Translations under genes and position numbers: made by a program | Notes under the pieces: model-generated | What the model was told of the DNA's origin: nothing | Seen by the model: only the letters and a program-made list of their open reading frames with translations | The model's database searches: none | Shown: one piece after another, positions 21,135 through 30,171 of the stretch | Numbering within the stretch: position 1 is the stretch's first letter | Layout of the letters: every line of letters starts with the position of its first letter | Source: Iodidimonas muriae | GTDB taxonomy: Bacteria > Pseudomonadota > Alphaproteobacteria > Sphingomonadales > Rhodothalassiaceae | Length of the DNA: 64,000 nt | NCBI RefSeq assembly: GCF_014647255.1 | Contig: NZ_BMOV01000004.1 | Span: 62,001 to 126,000 of the forward strand | Direction of reading: 5' to 3'

Positions 21135-21213
21135 GACCCTATATCTTGAAACCCTCTCTTGCGCTCCTTATCCGTGATCGTCTATCAGGCGACCCTTGGC
21201 AGGGAGAAAGCCA

Positions 21214-21747
21214 TTGAGCTTCGTTTTGGAACAAGAGAAAGCGGCAGATGCCGTGGCTATCGATGCCCTGCTGGATCAGGCATTCGGTGTCGCGCGGTTT
21301 GAACGCACCGCTTACCGCTTTCGTGATGATGTGCAGCCGGTCGAGGGTCTGGGCTTTATCGCGCGGGGGCATAACGGCCTGTTGGGCTCGGTACGCTTTT
21401 GGCCTTTGCATATAAATGTCGAGGATACAGTAACAGCCGGGCTTTTATTGGGGCCTTTGGTTGTGTCGTCCGCCGCGCAAGGCACCGGCGTCGGCACGGC
21501 ACTGATGCGCAAGGGATTGGCCGTGGCCACAGACAGGGCGCTTGGGCCGGTGTTTCTTGTGGGGGATGCCGCCTATTATAGCCGTGTGGGCTTTCAACCG
21601 GTTATGCCAAGCCTGTGCCTCATGCCCGGTCCGGTGCCGCCGGAGCGTTTGCTGTTTCACCCGGCGGGAAGCGGGTGGAAAACCTTGCCGGAGCGGTTTT
21701 CGCTCTGCCCTGTTTCGGTTCTCACCCATGTGCCGTCTTCCACTTAG
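21214..21747 (+). CDS. GNAT family N-acetyltransferase
   Basis: The 177-residue protein shows the GNAT fold: an N-terminal helix region, a GLLGSVRFWPL strand, the acetyl-CoA pyrophosphate loop in SSAAQGTGVGTALMRKGL, and a YYSRVGFQPV segment. It resembles YhbS-like acyltransferases; the acceptor is unknown. A TTG at 21214 has AGGGAG eight bases upstream and is my preferred start; an in-frame TTG at 21196 would add six residues. The 3' end overlaps the next, convergent gene by four bases. Confidence 0.8.
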   Translation: MSFVLEQEKAADAVAIDALLDQAFGVARFERTAYRFRDDVQPVEGLGFIARGHNGLLGSVRFWPLHINVEDTVTAGLLLGPLVVSSAAQGTGVGTALMRKGLAVATDRALGPVFLVGDAAYYSRVGFQPVMPSLCLMPGPVPPERLLFHPAGSGWKTLPERFSLCPVSVLTHVPSST

Positions 21748-23786
21748 CGGCTTTCTTTTCTCCATGTGAGCGCCAGCAAACCCGCCAGTATAACCGCCCA
21801 TGCCCATGCGGGGAGAAGCGCTGTCTGGGCGATATCCTCGATGCGGCTGGCGCGGCGCTGGGGCAGCCCCATCCACCCATTGCCCGCCGCTGTGGCCTGT
21901 TTTGACGGGTGACGAATATCGGGCAGTCCATCTTCCAGCCAGAAGATGCCGCCGCCGGTTTTTTGCGCCACATCGCGCACGATCTGATCTGTTGGCATGA
22001 TGCGCGACAATTCATGGCCGCCCACAGGCCCGATGCCCGCCACCGTTTCATCTTCGCCATCGCTTATGCGGTATAACCCTGCCTCTGTTGCAAGAAGCCG
22101 CCCTTCGGCAATGCCGTTGGCACCGGGGCTTAACATCAGGGTGCGTTCGCTCCCGTCCGGGCCGGTGACGGTGACCATGGCCTGTTCGCCGGACAAGCTG
22201 CGCCGTTCTACTACGATGTCTTCGCCGTCGGATCGGGCCGACAGGGCTTTTTCTTCCAGATCCGGTTCTTTCATCAACCAATGAACGCTCCGGCGCAAAA
22301 GCTCTTGATAAGGGCCACCGCCTTCCACACCCCGCGCCCACAGCCATACATGGTCCGACATCAATTCGGCGATGCGGCCTTCTCCGGCGCGTTTCAAAAC
22401 CAAGAGCGGTTGTTCGCCGGGGCCCGATAACAGCACTTGGCCGTCAATCACCCGGTTGTCCACCATACGGAACCACCGGCCCCATGGCGCGGCGCCCGGT
22501 TGTTCCAATCCTTGTGTAACCGGATGGCGGCGGCCCAGTTCGGTAAGGGCGGGTACAAAGCCGGTGCTGCTGATGGTGCCGGTCGGAGAGGCGGGCAAGA
22601 CCTGTTCAAGGGGGGTGCGGAAAATGCTCAAAGGCTCGGCATATTCCGGTCCATTGGCGACAAAGATCGCGCCGCCCCCTTCCACATAGGACAAAAGATT
22701 GGAGAAATACCGCACATCCAACACCCCGCGCAGGGAATAGCGGTCGAAAATCACCAGATCGAAATCTTCAAGCTGTTCGGAAAACAAACGCTCGGTGGGG
22801 AAGGGGATCAAGGACAATTGGCTCACCGGCGTGGGGTCCTGGCTGGTGGGCAGGCGCAAAATGGTAAAGTGGATAAGGTCCACCGCCGGATCGGATTTCA
22901 GCGTATCGCGCCAGACCCGTTCACCGGGATGCGGTTCGCCCGAAACCAGCAGCACCCGCAGCCGGTCGCGCACCGCGTTCACCGAAAACAATGCGCGATT
23001 ATTGACCAGAACCGTTTCATCGGGGGCGGTTTCCACCGAAACATCCACCAGCATTTCGCCGCGCCGTTCCGGAGTTAGCGTAATCTCGAAGGGAACGCCG
23101 GGCATCACCATGCGCTGTTGCGGTGCTTTGTCGAAGCGGCGAATGGTCAGGGCCACCGGACCGCTTTCGGGGATATTGTCTTCTTCAATGCGCAATTCGA
23201 TGGTCACAGGCCGGTCCACCAGCCCGAATTCCGGAGCACGGATCACCTCGATACGGCGGTCGGGGGCCGTGCGGTTGCCGGTCAGCAGGCTGTGGATGGG
23301 GCGCTCGGCGGCGGTCAGGGCCTCCCCGCGGGATATGTCGTCGATGCGGCCATCGGTGATCAAAAGGGCGGCGGACAGGCGATCTGGCGGAACATCCGCC
23401 AAAGCGGCCGCCAAGGGGCCGAACAATTCGGTGCGATCAGCCTTGCGGTCGCTTTCGATCACCCGCAATTCCCCGCCCGCTGCTTGAATATTGGCGCGCA
23501 GGGCATCAATGGCCTTATCGGTTTCGCTTTCCCGATCGCCAATGCGATTGCTGGCGCTGCGATCCACCATAGCCACGGTGATATCGGACATCGCGGTGCG
23601 GTCTTCCTGCACCAGATGGGGATTTGAAAGAGCAAGGATAAGGGCTGCGAAAAACAGGGTGCGGATCAGGCTGCCGCGCGCCCGACGCAGCAACAAAAGG
23701 GCGCTGAACGCCGCAAACAAAATCGCCAGACCGATCAATATCCATGGCGGGAAAATCGGGTCGAACCCAAGGGAAAGCGCCATCAT
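21744..23786 (-). CDS. membrane-anchored protein with glutamine-amidotransferase-like fold, MoxR-cluster component
   Basis: The 680-residue protein has two N-terminal hydrophobic helices (about 15-33 and 40-58) and one at the C-terminus (about 655-673). Between them are a VWA-like start (ITVAMVDRSASNR), a long beta-rich region and a type 1 GATase-like fold (DLVIFDRYSLRGVLDVRYFSNLLSYVEGGGAIFVANG) without a clear catalytic Cys triad. Similar proteins occur at the end of MoxR-DUF58-BatA clusters in alphaproteobacteria. It starts 6 bases after the preceding gene's stop, so it is cotranscribed. The function is unknown; the context suggests an envelope or stress-related complex. Confidence 0.8.
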   Translation of the reverse strand: MMALSLGFDPIFPPWILIGLAILFAAFSALLLLRRARGSLIRTLFFAALILALSNPHLVQEDRTAMSDITVAMVDRSASNRIGDRESETDKAIDALRANIQAAGGELRVIESDRKADRTELFGPLAAALADVPPDRLSAALLITDGRIDDISRGEALTAAERPIHSLLTGNRTAPDRRIEVIRAPEFGLVDRPVTIELRIEEDNIPESGPVALTIRRFDKAPQQRMVMPGVPFEITLTPERRGEMLVDVSVETAPDETVLVNNRALFSVNAVRDRLRVLLVSGEPHPGERVWRDTLKSDPAVDLIHFTILRLPTSQDPTPVSQLSLIPFPTERLFSEQLEDFDLVIFDRYSLRGVLDVRYFSNLLSYVEGGGAIFVANGPEYAEPLSIFRTPLEQVLPASPTGTISSTGFVPALTELGRRHPVTQGLEQPGAAPWGRWFRMVDNRVIDGQVLLSGPGEQPLLVLKRAGEGRIAELMSDHVWLWARGVEGGGPYQELLRRSVHWLMKEPDLEEKALSARSDGEDIVVERRSLSGEQAMVTVTGPDGSERTLMLSPGANGIAEGRLLATEAGLYRISDGEDETVAGIGPVGGHELSRIMPTDQIVRDVAQKTGGGIFWLEDGLPDIRHPSKQATAAGNGWMGLPQRRASRIEDIAQTALLPAWAWAVILAGLLALTWRKESR

Positions 23787-23792
23787 AATCCC

Positions 23793-26597
23793 CTATTCCC
23801 CCAAACGTTCGATCAAGGCGGGCAGATGAAGCTGATCGGCCTTGTAGGTGCCGGTCAGTGCATACATCACCAGATTGACACCAAAGCGAAAAGACAATTC
23901 GCGCTGACGCACACCGCCGGGCAGGCGCGGTTCCAGAAAATGGTCGAATTCATCGATGGCCCATGCGGATGCCCAATCATGGCCCCCGATCAAGATGGGG
24001 CTGACACGGGCTTCTTCTCCCACAGAATCATCGGTCACCCACAGGGTGCGTCCGGTGATGCGGCCGGGAAATTCATCCAGCAGATAAAAGCTGCGGGCCA
24101 GAACATGCTCGCCGTCCACCGGCGCAAGGGGGGGCAGATCAAGCTGGCCAAGAAGGCGTTGCAAGGCTTGGCGTGAAACCGGATTCTCCAATCCCAGACT
24201 GTCGCTGGCGCTATCGTTTACCCCCGTATCCATCAACACAATACCGCCGCTCCGCAAAAACCGGCTTAAGGCACGGATGGCATCGGGGCTTGGGCTTTGG
24301 ATATCCGGTGGCACAGGCCAGTAAATCAGCGGGAACAGCACCAGTGGGTCATGGGCCGGATCAAGCCCCACCGGATCGCCCATTTTTACGGCGGTGCGCA
24401 ATTCCATGATGCGCTTCAGGCCATAAAGGGCGGCATGGGATCGGGTGTCGATCTGGGCATTGCCGGTGCGGATATAGGCGATGCGGGTGGCCGCTGTGGC
24501 TTCCAGTGCAAAGCCGGTTTCAAGCCGTTCGGTGCTTTGCGCATGGCCGGTACCGGGGAGTGCTGCCAAGAACAAGGCCCCGCCCGATATCAGAATGACG
24601 GCAGGTGTCACAGCGCGGCGCAAGGCGGTAAGCGGGCGGTTGAACAGACCGCGCATCCAAAGGCTGGCGATCATATCAAGGGCCACAAGGGCCACCATCA
24701 GCGCAAATAATAAGGGGGCAAGGGCGCGGTCTGTGCGGCTGCCGGTGGCAATGTCCATGGCGGGGCGGCTACTTTCAAGGAACTGATACTCGGCGGTGAT
24801 CGGGCCATTGGCCGACATCAAAGACAAAGCCAACGGATTGGCCGCAAGGCCGTAATAACCCGGGGGATGTGCCGCCGAGGCGGATGTGCGGTCAAAGGCC
24901 GATCTGCTGATGGGGGCAATATCGGTATTGGCGGGGCCAAGGCGACCAAAGCCATCCATCACCGTTCTATTGGCCAGAAATTCGGGGCCGTTATGTTGCT
25001 GGTCCGCTCCTGCCCGATGCTGGGCCAGGGGCAAAAGACGCTTGAGCATATCCACAAACAGGCCCGATAAAGCCAAAGACGACCAATCGGCATTGGCGCT
25101 GGTGTGAAACAGTACGATCCAGCCATTGCCCCGGCGGTTGGCGGTCACCAAGGGTGTGCCGTCCAGAAGCCGCGCCCATGTACGGTCGGCCAGATTGATA
25201 TCGGGAACGGCCAGAAGCTGGCGGCTTACACGCACGGTTTCGGGGGGCGTCAATCCTGCAAAAGGGCCATCGGGATTGAACGGCCCCAAGGGTTGCGGCT
25301 CTTCCCAGGAAAGGGCGCCGCCCACCGCCCGGTCCCCCGAACGCAGGCGCACCGGGATCAAATCATCCCCGCCTGCCGCCATGCGCGGTCCGGCAAAACG
25401 GATCAACAATCCCCCTTCTTCAACCCATGCGCCCAAGCGCCGTTGAGCAGGTTCTGCCATGCGCCCCACATCGGCCAGAATGATCGCGCTTGGCGATTGA
25501 TCCAATAATGTGGCCGGCGCACCGTCGGTCAGTTCTGCATAAGGCTCCAAAGCGCGGCGCAAATAGAACAAGGGCGATTTCAGTGGTTGAATGGCGCTGG
25601 AGGCTTCCCCCGCAGACAAGGCCACCAGGGGCCGGCCGGATCGCGCATCCAACAAGGCGACGGTACCGGCACTTTTCCCATTGGCGATGTCAATGCGGGC
25701 GACCTGATTGCGCAGATCGCGGGGCAGATCGATCCGTGCCTGTGCGGTTTGGGCCCATTCGCCAAATACAGCATCCGCTTCACCCAATCGGCGGCCATCC
25801 GATCCCAGCGCCTGCACGACAAAACGGGCAGGGGCTTGGCGGGGCGGGCGCACCACCGTCAGGCTATAATCCAGCCCGGTTTGCACCAAAGGCAGCAAGG
25901 CCACAGGATAATCGGCGGCACCATCGGCATATAGTGTCACCGTGCCCATGGCGTTCAGGGCCGACCATAAATCATCGCTGCGGGGATGGGCCAGACCATC
26001 ACTTATCCAGAAAATGCGCGCAAAATCATGATCCAGTTGTGTCACAATTTCTGTGGTCTGTTGCAGATCGGGCGACCAGGGAACCGGCGCAAAGCCCATC
26101 AAGGACCGCCGCATGTCGCTGGCGGCCTGTGGCTGGGGTTTTGCTGCATCTTCTCCGCTGCGCCAACCATTGGGCGGCGGGGCCGTGGGCAGCAAAACCA
26201 CCGGACGGTTCTCCCGCGCCATCGTGTTTAGCAAGCGGTCTAAAAGTGCAATGCGGTCGTCCCAGCGGCTGGCAGCTTCCCAGCCATTGTCCACCACAAG
26301 AAGCACCGGACCATCGCCGGGTGTTTCTTCAATGGGGTTCAGAACCGGGCCGGACAATGCCAAGAACAACAAAGCCCCCAGCAAAAAGCGCAAAATCAAA
26401 AGCCAAAGCGGGGTGCGGGCAGGCGGAGGCTCGCTGTTTATCAAATCGCCCAAAAGCACCATGGGCGGGAACTGTTCGCTTCGGGGTTGTGGCGGCAAGG
26501 CCCGCACCAAAAACCACAAAGCAGGCAGGCTCAAAAGACCAAGCAATACGAAAGGCGCGGTAAATCCCAAACTGCCCAATCCACCCAATGACATCAT
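23793..26597 (-). CDS. BatA-like / DUF4159 domain membrane protein
   Basis: The 934-residue protein begins with the BatA N-terminal membrane segment (LGFTAPFVLLGLLSLPALWFLVRALPP, then a second helix near residue 65-80). A VWA-like region (VLLVVDNGWEAASRWDD, followed later by FWISDGLAHPRSDD) follows. Two more helices lie near residues 685-735. The last 200 residues match DUF4159 (RIAYIRTG..., LVLFPLIYWPV, RFLRSGGIVLMDTG, ELSFRFGVNLVMYALTGTYKAD). The ATG at 26597 shares its A with the TGA stop of the upstream DUF58 gene, indicating translational coupling. The first 41 codons of the longer frame lie inside that gene and are excluded. Confidence 0.85.
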   Translation of the reverse strand: MMSLGGLGSLGFTAPFVLLGLLSLPALWFLVRALPPQPRSEQFPPMVLLGDLINSEPPPARTPLWLLILRFLLGALLFLALSGPVLNPIEETPGDGPVLLVVDNGWEAASRWDDRIALLDRLLNTMARENRPVVLLPTAPPPNGWRSGEDAAKPQPQAASDMRRSLMGFAPVPWSPDLQQTTEIVTQLDHDFARIFWISDGLAHPRSDDLWSALNAMGTVTLYADGAADYPVALLPLVQTGLDYSLTVVRPPRQAPARFVVQALGSDGRRLGEADAVFGEWAQTAQARIDLPRDLRNQVARIDIANGKSAGTVALLDARSGRPLVALSAGEASSAIQPLKSPLFYLRRALEPYAELTDGAPATLLDQSPSAIILADVGRMAEPAQRRLGAWVEEGGLLIRFAGPRMAAGGDDLIPVRLRSGDRAVGGALSWEEPQPLGPFNPDGPFAGLTPPETVRVSRQLLAVPDINLADRTWARLLDGTPLVTANRRGNGWIVLFHTSANADWSSLALSGLFVDMLKRLLPLAQHRAGADQQHNGPEFLANRTVMDGFGRLGPANTDIAPISRSAFDRTSASAAHPPGYYGLAANPLALSLMSANGPITAEYQFLESSRPAMDIATGSRTDRALAPLLFALMVALVALDMIASLWMRGLFNRPLTALRRAVTPAVILISGGALFLAALPGTGHAQSTERLETGFALEATAATRIAYIRTGNAQIDTRSHAALYGLKRIMELRTAVKMGDPVGLDPAHDPLVLFPLIYWPVPPDIQSPSPDAIRALSRFLRSGGIVLMDTGVNDSASDSLGLENPVSRQALQRLLGQLDLPPLAPVDGEHVLARSFYLLDEFPGRITGRTLWVTDDSVGEEARVSPILIGGHDWASAWAIDEFDHFLEPRLPGGVRQRELSFRFGVNLVMYALTGTYKADQLHLPALIERLGE

Positions 26598-27520
26598 CAG
26601 CCTGTCCGTCCCGTTAATGCGATGAGGGTCAAAAGCGCCAGCGCGGGGGAGTGGTCGCTGCGGTGCACAGAATGGGTCCAACCCGCCCGCCGGGTCATGT
26701 CGCCCAGCATCGAAGACCATGCCTTCATGCGCTTGCGATAGCTGTCGGCCAGATCGTCGGCCCGATCCAGAAGCAGGCTGTCTTCGTGTTCCATGCCTGA
26801 AAAACGCACCCGTCCGCGATAAGGAAAATCACTCTCCACAGGATCGACAATCTGCATCAAATGGCCCGCCACCCCAAGCCCGACCAGCTGACGCAATTTT
26901 TGTCGGGTGTCGTCTTCTTCCCCCAGAAAATCCCCGATCAGGATCAGATGGGCGTGGCGGTCCAGCGGTTTGCTTTGGGGAAAGGGCGGGCAGTCTGTCA
27001 TTCGGGTGCGGCTGATGGCTTCCAACAAGCGTTCCAGCCCGAAGCGCCCGCCTGCGGCCTTTTCATGTTGCCCATAAAGGCCGACCCGTTCGCCCGCGCC
27101 GGTCAAAAGCCGGGCGGTGGCCAGCGCCAAAAGGATCGCCCGATCCGCTTTGCTGTCTTGGGCAAGGGGGGAACGAAACTGCATGGAGGCCGAGCTGTCG
27201 ACCCAGAACCAGACATTCTGGGCCGTTTCCCATTCCTGCTGCCGCACATAAAGCGCATCGGAGCGGGCCGAGCGCCGCCAATCGATATTGGAGGCCTGTT
27301 CGCCATTTTCATAAGGGCGGAATTGCCAGAAGCTGTCGCCTGGACCGGCCCGCCGCCGCCCATGCACGCCTTTTTGGGCGGCATGCAGCCTTTTATCGGC
27401 GCGTATCTGATGGGCGGGCAGGCGGTCGGCCAAGGATTGGGCGCGTTGCCACAGGTCCATCATTGGCACCAGAGCGGGGGAAGCCTTTTGGCCAAGTGCG
27501 TTGGATATGGGGCGTTTCAT
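26597..27520 (-). CDS. DUF58 domain protein
   Basis: The 307-residue protein carries the DUF58 core: GPGDSFWQFRPYENGEQASNIDWRRSARSDALYVRQQEWE, followed by a VWA-like strand and partial MIDAS (NVWFWVDSSASMQF). No membrane helix is obvious. DUF58 proteins are regular partners of MoxR AAA+ ATPases. The ATG at 27520 lies ten bases after the MoxR stop; a TTG at 27547 inside moxR is an alternative. Its stop overlaps the start of the next gene by one base. Confidence 0.88.
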   Translation of the reverse strand: MKRPISNALGQKASPALVPMMDLWQRAQSLADRLPAHQIRADKRLHAAQKGVHGRRRAGPGDSFWQFRPYENGEQASNIDWRRSARSDALYVRQQEWETAQNVWFWVDSSASMQFRSPLAQDSKADRAILLALATARLLTGAGERVGLYGQHEKAAGGRFGLERLLEAISRTRMTDCPPFPQSKPLDRHAHLILIGDFLGEEDDTRQKLRQLVGLGVAGHLMQIVDPVESDFPYRGRVRFSGMEHEDSLLLDRADDLADSYRKRMKAWSSMLGDMTRRAGWTHSVHRSDHSPALALLTLIALTGRTG

Positions 27521-27530
27521 GGCCAATTGC

Positions 27531-28526
27531 TTAAAGCCTGCCCGCAAGATCGGTGATCACCTGATCATTGGTCAGGCCATCGGCGCGTGCGGAAAAGCTT
27601 AAAGCCATGCGGTGGCGTAAAACCGGCATGGCAAGGGCTTTTACATCGTCTACCGAAGGCACGAGGCGGCCATCCAGCAAGGCGCGGGCGCGACAGCCCA
27701 GCATCAGGCTTTGAGCAGCGCGCGGACCGGGGCCCCAGACGATTTCAGGGTGATCATTGCCGGGGCGTGCTCCGCGTACCAAATCAAGCACGGCATCAAC
27801 CACCGCTTCCCCTACGGGCAGCTTGCGCACCAGTTTTTGCAGCATGAGCAACTGGTTGGCATCGATCACCTTGGCAATGCTGGTGGCGGTTATGCCCGTG
27901 GTATGGAGCAAGATCTGGCGCTCTGATAAACGGTCGGGATAATCCACATCGATCTGCATCAAGAACCGGTCCAACTGCGCTTCCGGCAAGGGATAGGTGC
28001 CTTCTTGTTCGATGGGATTTTGGGTGGCGAGAACATGGAAAGGCTCAGGCAGATTGTGACGTTCCCCGGCGATGGAAACCTGCCGTTCCTGCATGGATTG
28101 CAGCAATGCCGATTGGGTGCGCGGGCTGGCGCGGTTGATTTCATCGGCCATGAAAAGCTGGCTGAAAATGGGGCCGGGTAAAAACCGGAAAGCCCGCTTT
28201 CCTTGCGCATCTTCTTCCAGAACTTCGCTGCCCAGAATATCGGCAGGCAAAAGATCCGGGGTGAATTGCACCCGCTTTTCCGATAATCCCAAAACCGTCC
28301 CCAGCGTTTCCACAAGCAAGGTTTTGGCAAGGCCCGGCACCCCGACGATCAGCGCATGGCCGCCCGATAGCAATGTGGTCAGCGTTTCTTCGATCACCCG
28401 GTCCTGACCAAATATATGGCGGGCAATTTCGGCCTTGATATGCATCGCCGTTTCTATGGCTGCATCGGCTTCATGGGTTAAGGCATCGGAAATTGCATCG
28501 GGGGCAGTGTGTTGCAGGTCGCTCAT
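27531..28526 (-). CDS. MoxR-family AAA+ ATPase
   Basis: MoxR ATPases act as chaperones for the maturation of VWA-domain partners. The 331-residue protein has Walker A GVPGLAKT (residues 62-69), Walker B FMADEINRA, the sensor region ATQNPIEQEGTYPLPEAQLDRF and a C-terminal lid. The ATG at 28526 was chosen as the last start before the conserved region; a longer frame to 28604 is not supported. It is the first gene of a four-gene leftward operon with DUF58, BatA/DUF4159 and GATase-like proteins. Substrate and trigger are unknown. Confidence 0.93.
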   Translation of the reverse strand: MSDLQHTAPDAISDALTHEADAAIETAMHIKAEIARHIFGQDRVIEETLTTLLSGGHALIVGVPGLAKTLLVETLGTVLGLSEKRVQFTPDLLPADILGSEVLEEDAQGKRAFRFLPGPIFSQLFMADEINRASPRTQSALLQSMQERQVSIAGERHNLPEPFHVLATQNPIEQEGTYPLPEAQLDRFLMQIDVDYPDRLSERQILLHTTGITATSIAKVIDANQLLMLQKLVRKLPVGEAVVDAVLDLVRGARPGNDHPEIVWGPGPRAAQSLMLGCRARALLDGRLVPSVDDVKALAMPVLRHRMALSFSARADGLTNDQVITDLAGRL

Positions 28527-28652
28527 ATAGGCGGGCCTCTTGTCTGAGAGATGGTGCCGCGCAGACCCTATTATCACCAAGGTGCTGCGGTGTTTGTGGT
28601 GCATGCTATCATCACTATATAGAAGTAGGTGGTCGAGACGAAAGACGTAACA

Positions 28653-29252
28653 ATGGTTGGAATATATTCAAAAGCTGTGACGAAGGCCGATTTGGCGGCC
28701 GGAAAGCGCTTGAATGCGCTGTTTGCGCAGCTATCGAAACAAAAATATCCGCCGGTCCATCTGTGGAATCCCGAGCTGTGCGGTGACATTGATATGCGCA
28801 TCGCCCGCGATGGCACGTGGTATTATATGGGAACCCCCATCAATCGCCCGGAAATGGTACGGTTGTTTTCCGGTGTGCTGCGCCATGATGATGATGGCTA
28901 TTATCTTGTCACGCCCGTGGAAAAATTGAAAATCATTGTGGATGATGCGCCGTTTCTCGCCACCTCCATGGAGGTGGAAGGGAAGGGCGAAGATCAGGTC
29001 TTGTCCTTTAAAACCCATGTGGGCGATCTGGTGGTGGCTGACGAGGATCACCCTATTTGGCTGGATCAGGATAAACACGGCGATCCTTTGCCGCATCTAT
29101 TGGTGCGCGATCGGTTGGAAGCATTGATTGCCCGTCCGGTTTATTATGAACTGGCGGAACTTGCGCAGCCCATGATGATCGACGGTGCGGAAAAAGTCGG
29201 CGTGTGGAGCTGTGGCGCGTTTTTTCCTCTTGGTGATCTGGTGGAGGATTGA
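28653..29252 (+). CDS. DUF1285 family protein
   Basis: The 199-residue cytoplasmic protein matches DUF1285: DMRIARDGTWYYMGTPINRPEMVRLFSGVLRHDDDGYYLVTPVEK, then IIVDDAPFLATSME. The family has no established function. A GTG at 28629 is an alternative start. It is the first of a rightward run: NUDIX hydrolase, a small membrane protein, the CCA-adding enzyme and a SRPBCC protein, with overlapping or abutting genes, so they are likely one transcript. The promoter should lie in the 126-base gap shared with moxR. Confidence 0.85.
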   Translation: MVGIYSKAVTKADLAAGKRLNALFAQLSKQKYPPVHLWNPELCGDIDMRIARDGTWYYMGTPINRPEMVRLFSGVLRHDDDGYYLVTPVEKLKIIVDDAPFLATSMEVEGKGEDQVLSFKTHVGDLVVADEDHPIWLDQDKHGDPLPHLLVRDRLEALIARPVYYELAELAQPMMIDGAEKVGVWSCGAFFPLGDLVED

Positions 29253-29879
29253 GTGGTTTTCGCCCATATCAAACATCGGTTGGACTGTGCGCCGCGGAAA
29301 CCACTGCGCAGCGATTTCGATCTTTATGATGGGCCGGATGCCCCTCAGGATCGGCCAAAGCAGCATAAAAAGGCCGCTGTATTGGTGCCTATTGTCAATC
29401 GCGGAGATCGTCCGACAATTTTGCTCACCCGTCGTGCCGATCATTTGTCCACCCATGCCGGGCAAGTGAGCTTCCCCGGTGGCCGAGCCGATAAGGGCGA
29501 CCGCAATGCGGTGGCCACAGCCTTGCGCGAAACACAAGAAGAAATCGGTATAGACGCGGGAGCCATCAATATTATGGGGCGGCTTGATACCTATGAAACG
29601 GTGACGGGCTTTCGCATTGTCCCCATTGTGGGGCTGGTTACGCCGCCTTTCGATCTTTATTTGCAGAAATCGGAAGTGGCGGAAGCCTTTGAGGTTCCGC
29701 TGGATTTTATCCTTGATCCCAATAATCACCAACGCCACAGCCGCATGTTTCTTGGGACGAAACGCCATTTCTATGCCATGCCTTATGAGGGCTTTTATAT
29801 CTGGGGGGCAACGGCGCATATGTTGGTGAATTTGTCTCAGGTTTTGCGCCTCGACAATGAACAAAAGGATGGTTTATGA
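29253..29879 (+). CDS. NUDIX hydrolase, CoA-pyrophosphatase type
   Basis: The 208-residue protein contains a Nudix box in GGRADKGDRNAVATALRETQEEIGI and the upstream LSTHAGQVSFPGG stretch typical of the NudL/CoA pyrophosphatase group, which cleaves coenzyme A and related diphosphates. The Glu of the first box position is an Asp, as in several members. The GTG start abuts the stop of the preceding gene with no gap, and the end overlaps the next gene by four bases, so translation is coupled. Confidence 0.88.
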   Translation: MVFAHIKHRLDCAPRKPLRSDFDLYDGPDAPQDRPKQHKKAAVLVPIVNRGDRPTILLTRRADHLSTHAGQVSFPGGRADKGDRNAVATALRETQEEIGIDAGAINIMGRLDTYETVTGFRIVPIVGLVTPPFDLYLQKSEVAEAFEVPLDFILDPNNHQRHSRMFLGTKRHFYAMPYEGFYIWGATAHMLVNLSQVLRLDNEQKDGL

Positions 29880-30163
29880 GCGCTGTGTTCTTGAGATTGG
29901 GGCTGTTCTTGCTGCCCTTTGCGTTTTTCTTGTTATGGCTGTGGCTGGTGCGCCGTTTGAAACAGGCCGGCGGTGAAACCAATCCCCGATTGGAAAAAGC
30001 GGTGATGCTGGGCGGCGGTGTGTTTGTGCTGGCTTATGCTGCGGTTCTTTATTTTTATGCGGGCACCACCGAACGTGCCGATGAGACTATGCGTTATGTG
30101 CCGGCAACCACTGTTGATGGCGAGATCGTTCCCGGACATTTCGAGAAAATCCCCGATAATTGA
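29876..30163 (+). CDS. small membrane protein (DUF6111-like)
   Basis: The 95-residue protein has two hydrophobic helices, about residues 5-25 (LGLFLLPFAFFLLWLWLV) and 42-62 (AVMLGGGVFVLAYAAVLYFY), and a C-terminal tail ending in a short polar stretch with VDGEIVPGHFEKIPDN. I think it is the alphaproteobacterial small protein family found between a NUDIX gene and the CCA-adding enzyme, but the family name is from memory. The ATG overlaps the stop of the NUDIX gene (ATGA), which supports coupled translation. Confidence 0.75.
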   Translation: MSAVFLRLGLFLLPFAFFLLWLWLVRRLKQAGGETNPRLEKAVMLGGGVFVLAYAAVLYFYAGTTERADETMRYVPATTVDGEIVPGHFEKIPDN

Positions 30164-30171
30164 CTGTGCCC

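Noticed and set aside
25490-26563. Open frame of 357 codons on the + strand opposite the BatA-DUF4159 gene.
   Set aside because: Pro-, Arg- and His-rich composition with no motif; typical antisense frame of a GC-biased gene.
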